Shown one piece after another: positions 5,323 through 7,874 of a stretch of 7,874 nucleotides of DNA (positions are counted from its first letter, which is position 1; the number at the start of each line of letters is the position of its first letter). The stretch spans positions 1-7,874 of the forward strand of contig JAYVYD010000288.1 of NCBI GenBank assembly GCA_043784605.1, in the 5' to 3' direction. A program made the position numbers and the translations under genes. Source of the stretch: JANYHY01 sp043784605 (GTDB lineage: Bacteria; Myxococcota_A; Polyangia; Polyangiales; Polyangiaceae). The notes under the pieces were generated by a model. The model did no database searches, was not told the origin of the DNA, and saw nothing but the letters and a program-made list of their open reading frames with translations.

Positions 5323-7874
5323 CACGTGCCTCCGAAATGGATCGCGAAGGTGCCAAAAATTCCGAGTGGCGCGCCCGCGGTGAACTGGCGCATGGGCACG
5401 AGAGTCGGTGACTGTTGCGAGTGAAAGTCGGACGGGTAGTTGTACTCACCCGAGCGATACTTCTGATTGAACAGGTTGGTCGCGACGACCCCGATCTCGA
5501 ACGCACGCCACTCGAGCGTGCCCGACGCGTCCACCGTGAAGATCGCGTCGCTGCGCTGACCGTACGGGAGCGCGCGCTTGCCGACATACGTGACGCCGAG
5601 CGCGAGTGTGCCCTTCACAAGGTCACCCGCGAGCTTGAACGGCATCTTGCCGTAGAGCGCGGTGTCGCTGCGCACGACCACGTCGGGCACGTACGGCACG
5701 AGCAGGTGCGTGTCGTCGAACGTGGACCGTACGAACGTGACGTTCGCGGCCTCGTCCAAGAACGCGCCGGTCGCGCGGACCGAGCCGGACCAACCCGTGC
5801 GCGTCGTGCCGTTGCCGAGCACGTTTCGCCCCGCGGTCTCGCTGAAGATCAGATCGCGATCCACGTGCGTCGAGAAGAACGTGGAGCGCGCGGACAGCGA
5901 GAATGTGTCGCTGAACGCGTTGGCGTAGGTGGCGCCTGCGTCGACTGCGTTGACGGCCGCGAACGGAGTGCCGACGTCTTGGGTGACGTACACGGGATCG
6001 ATCGAACGCACGCCGCGCCCGTAGCTCGCCGAGAGCGTGACGTGGGAGAACGGTCCCACCAAGAGCGTTCCGCGCGGCATGAGCGCGGCAGACGCGGTGG
6101 TCGCGCGCTGATCCGGCTCACGGAAGCGGCCGAAGTCTTGTTGCGAGAGACAGCTCGTGTCTCCCGGCGGAACGATCTTGTTCGGGTGCGCGACGTCGTG
6201 CACCGCGCAGCTGTCGTGCACGTTGAAGGTGAACAGATCTGCGCGCACGCCGCCGCGCACGCCGAGCCACTTGGTCGCGCGAAGGCTCAAGTCGCCATAG
6301 AGACCCACGTCGCCGAGGAACGCGTTGACGTCGGTCTCGCGCTTGTAGGGCACGTTGGTCGCGGTCTCGATGCGATCTTGCGTTCCGCCGGTGACGTCGC
6401 CGCGTGCGAAATAGCCGAGCTCCACGTCTTGTCGCTGTTTGAACGCGGTCGTGTGCCAACGCGCCGCGCCTTTCGCGCCCACTGTCACTCCATTCGTCTG
6501 CAAATCCAGCAAATCCCCGCGCTGATCGTGAGGCGACTGAATCGGCGACTGCACGTCGAGCAAGGAGCCGGTGAAGTTCTCGAGCAGCCGCATCTGCTTC
6601 AGCGACACCCACGCGCGCTGCACGAACGTCGTGTCTCCGTTGCGCGTCTGGATCTCTCCAGAGAGCCCGAAGCGGGAAGTGCTCCCGCCTTGACGCGGGT
6701 CGTACGTGTCGCCGAAGCCGACGCGACCTTGCAGGTAGTCGTCTTGTCGAACGACTCCGGCCGAGTGGTACTGCGTGGTGTACGCGGTGGCCGTGATTCG
6801 CCAGAGCCCTCGCTCGCCGAGCTTGCCTTCGTACTGCCCCATCGCGGTCGCATGGCGCGCGTCGCGGTTCATGCCGAAGCCGTCGGTCGTGCCGAGGTCT
6901 GCTCCGGCGAACGTGTGCTCGCCCTCTTCTTTGGGTCCCCACAAGAGCACGAGCCGCTGCGTGTTGAAGCTGCCGCCCGTGTACTTGACGGTCATCCCGC
7001 GCTTGTCGAGACCGAGCTCGTAGTCCGCGCTACCGGCCACGGCGAAGTTGCCTTGCCGCGGATCGAACGGGCCTTCCATCACGCGCAGAGAGCGCACGAG
7101 CTCCGGGATGATGAAGTGCGCGTCGGCGTACCCATTTCCGTGCAAATTCCCCGCTTCGTTGAACGGGATGTTGCCGACGGTGAACTCGATGTCTTGCCCC
7201 TCGCGCGCGTCGAAGCCGCGGAGGAACACTTGCTCGGCGTGACCCTCGCCGCCTTCGTTGGTGAGTAGGATGCCAGGCGCGAGCTTCAGCATCCCCGCGG
7301 CGCCCTCGGGGTGAGGTACGTGGGAGAGCTCCTTGAGCTCGATCTTGTGATCCGACGATCCGCGCGGCGGCGCGTCGATGCTCCCGTGGACGCTGATCGC
7401 TTGTGGCGAGTCTCCCGTCGTCGGAGCCGCGATCGGCGCGATCGGAGTCGTGACCGACGACCCGCCAGATCCCGCACCCGCAGAGCCGGCCTGGAGTTGG
7501 GTTTGACTTTGTGGAACCTCCACCGGCTTGCTCGGTGGCGAGAAGTGAAACGGAACGGGGATGCGCATCGAGGTCGCGACGCCGCGCTTCAACCCTGCCT
7601 TGAACGTCCACTGGCGAACGGCGGCGATGGCCGCGGCGTCCATGGCGTCACCGCCAGAGGTAAGCACTTCCACCTTCGCGATGTGTCCCTCGGTGTCCAC
7701 GGTCACCGCCAACACGGCGTCGGCATGTTTGCCAGCCGAAACCAGGCTCGACGGGTACTCCGCGTCGACGTGATCGAGCACGACGGGCGGCACCAGCGCG
7801 GGCGGGTTCGCGTCCGCCGGATCTTGCGCCAGTGCAGGATGAGCGACGAGCGCGAGCGAGATCAACACGGACGC
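5322..7874 (-). CDS. TonB-dependent outer-membrane receptor with N-terminal TonB_C-like domain (5' end at or beyond window edge)
   Basis: This is an outer-membrane active-transport receptor; residues are numbered from GTG 7868. Residues 1-14 are the hydrophobic part and cleavage site of a signal peptide (LISLALVAHPALA|QD) without a basic start, and the frame stays open to the edge, so the true start is probably outside the window. Residues about 29-109 form a TonB C-terminal-like domain: the conserved YP at 38-39, the strand-forming VTVDTEGHIAKVEVL, and AVRQWTFKAG (83-92). A linker rich in Gly, Ser and Pro (110-155) leads to QAISVHG (156-162), a possible TonB-box-like strand. The plug follows to about 285 (VFLRGFDAREGQDIEFTVGN, GPFDPRQGNFAVAGSADYEL), then the beta-barrel to the C-terminus, ending in TFAIHFGGT. 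Two Cys in one predicted loop (554 and 573) may form a disulfide. TonB_C-receptor fusions are known in myxobacteria. The substrate (iron chelate, other metal, cobalamin, glycan or peptide) cannot be read from the sequence. It is the first gene seen of a right-to-left cluster with two exported proteins. Confidence 0.9.
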   Translation of the reverse strand, partial: ASVLISLALVAHPALAQDPADANPPALVPPVVLDHVDAEYPSSLVSAGKHADAVLAVTVDTEGHIAKVEVLTSGGDAMDAAAIAAVRQWTFKAGLKRGVATSMRIPVPFHFSPPSKPVEVPQSQTQLQAGSAGAGSGGSSVTTPIAPIAAPTTGDSPQAISVHGSIDAPPRGSSDHKIELKELSHVPHPEGAAGMLKLAPGILLTNEGGEGHAEQVFLRGFDAREGQDIEFTVGNIPFNEAGNLHGNGYADAHFIIPELVRSLRVMEGPFDPRQGNFAVAGSADYELGLDKRGMTVKYTGGSFNTQRLVLLWGPKEEGEHTFAGADLGTTDGFGMNRDARHATAMGQYEGKLGERGLWRITATAYTTQYHSAGVVRQDDYLQGRVGFGDTYDPRQGGSTSRFGLSGEIQTRNGDTTFVQRAWVSLKQMRLLENFTGSLLDVQSPIQSPHDQRGDLLDLQTNGVTVGAKGAARWHTTAFKQRQDVELGYFARGDVTGGTQDRIETATNVPYKRETDVNAFLGDVGLYGDLSLRATKWLGVRGGVRADLFTFNVHDSCAVHDVAHPNKIVPPGDTSCLSQQDFGRFREPDQRATTASAALMPRGTLLVGPFSHVTLSASYGRGVRSIDPVYVTQDVGTPFAAVNAVDAGATYANAFSDTFSLSARSTFFSTHVDRDLIFSETAGRNVLGNGTTRTGWSGSVRATGAFLDEAANVTFVRSTFDDTHLLVPYVPDVVVRSDTALYGKMPFKLAGDLVKGTLALGVTYVGKRALPYGQRSDAIFTVDASGTLEWRAFEIGVVATNLFNQKYRSGEYNYPSDFHSQQSPTLVPMRQFTAGAPLGIFGTFAIHFGGT
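5329..5333 (-). promoter_or_regulatory. Shine-Dalgarno inside the receptor gene end that sets the start of the 260-residue gene
   Basis: GGAGG on the minus strand lies within the last codons of the receptor (FGGT) and 6 bases before ATG 5322. It decides between that ATG and the GTG at 5325, and it supports coupled translation across the TGATG overlap. Confidence 0.7.

Noticed and set aside
5415..7268. A 617-codon open frame on the plus strand opposite the receptor
   Set aside because: It is a high-GC antisense shadow: Arg/Val/Glu/Ala-rich, with no domain, opposite a gene with a clear signal sequence, plug and barrel.

Overview
The window reads as chromosomal DNA from a high-GC Gram-negative bacterium, most likely a myxobacterium (Myxococcota, perhaps Polyangiales). 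That is an inference from gene content: a soluble Hanks-type Ser/Thr kinase with an N-terminal zinc-ribbon-like segment, a TonB-dependent receptor carrying its own TonB C-terminal-like domain, and secreted lipoproteins with Pro/Asp/Ser-rich linkers. No rRNA, tRNA, CRISPR array, transposase or integrase was seen.

Layout. (1) About 1-404 is a lower-GC stretch without a convincing gene of its own. It breaks the end of a WGR-domain/ATP-dependent DNA ligase-like gene (minus strand, start at 1241) exactly at nucleotidyltransferase motif V. (2) A Ser/Thr kinase gene (plus strand, about 1307-2347) diverges from the ligase across a roughly 65-bp spacer. (3) Converging on the kinase, with only 7 bp between stop codons, is a broken lipoprotein gene (minus strand, 3192-2355). 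It has one in-frame TAG and one single-base frameshift, and rejoining the pieces gives a coherent lipoprotein of about 278 codons. (4) Upstream of it on the minus strand is a tight cluster transcribed right to left: TonB_C-plug-barrel outer-membrane receptor (7874-5322, 5' end at or beyond the window edge), a 260-residue exported beta-rich protein (start overlaps the receptor stop as TGATG), and a 420-residue exported protein with a histidine cluster. The broken lipoprotein follows 45 bp later.

How the genes may work together. The receptor and the two downstream exported proteins are almost certainly co-transcribed. They look like an outer-membrane uptake module whose substrate cannot be read from the sequence. 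The two exported proteins share a short beta-strand-like pattern, so they may be distant relatives. The His-rich patch of the larger one makes metal or metallophore handling a hypothesis only. The broken lipoprotein may once have been a fourth member. The ligase/kinase pair is a separate divergent unit.

The most useful points for a second look are the junction at about 402-405, the two-lesion lipoprotein gene, and the receptor-plus-two-lipoprotein cluster of unknown substrate.
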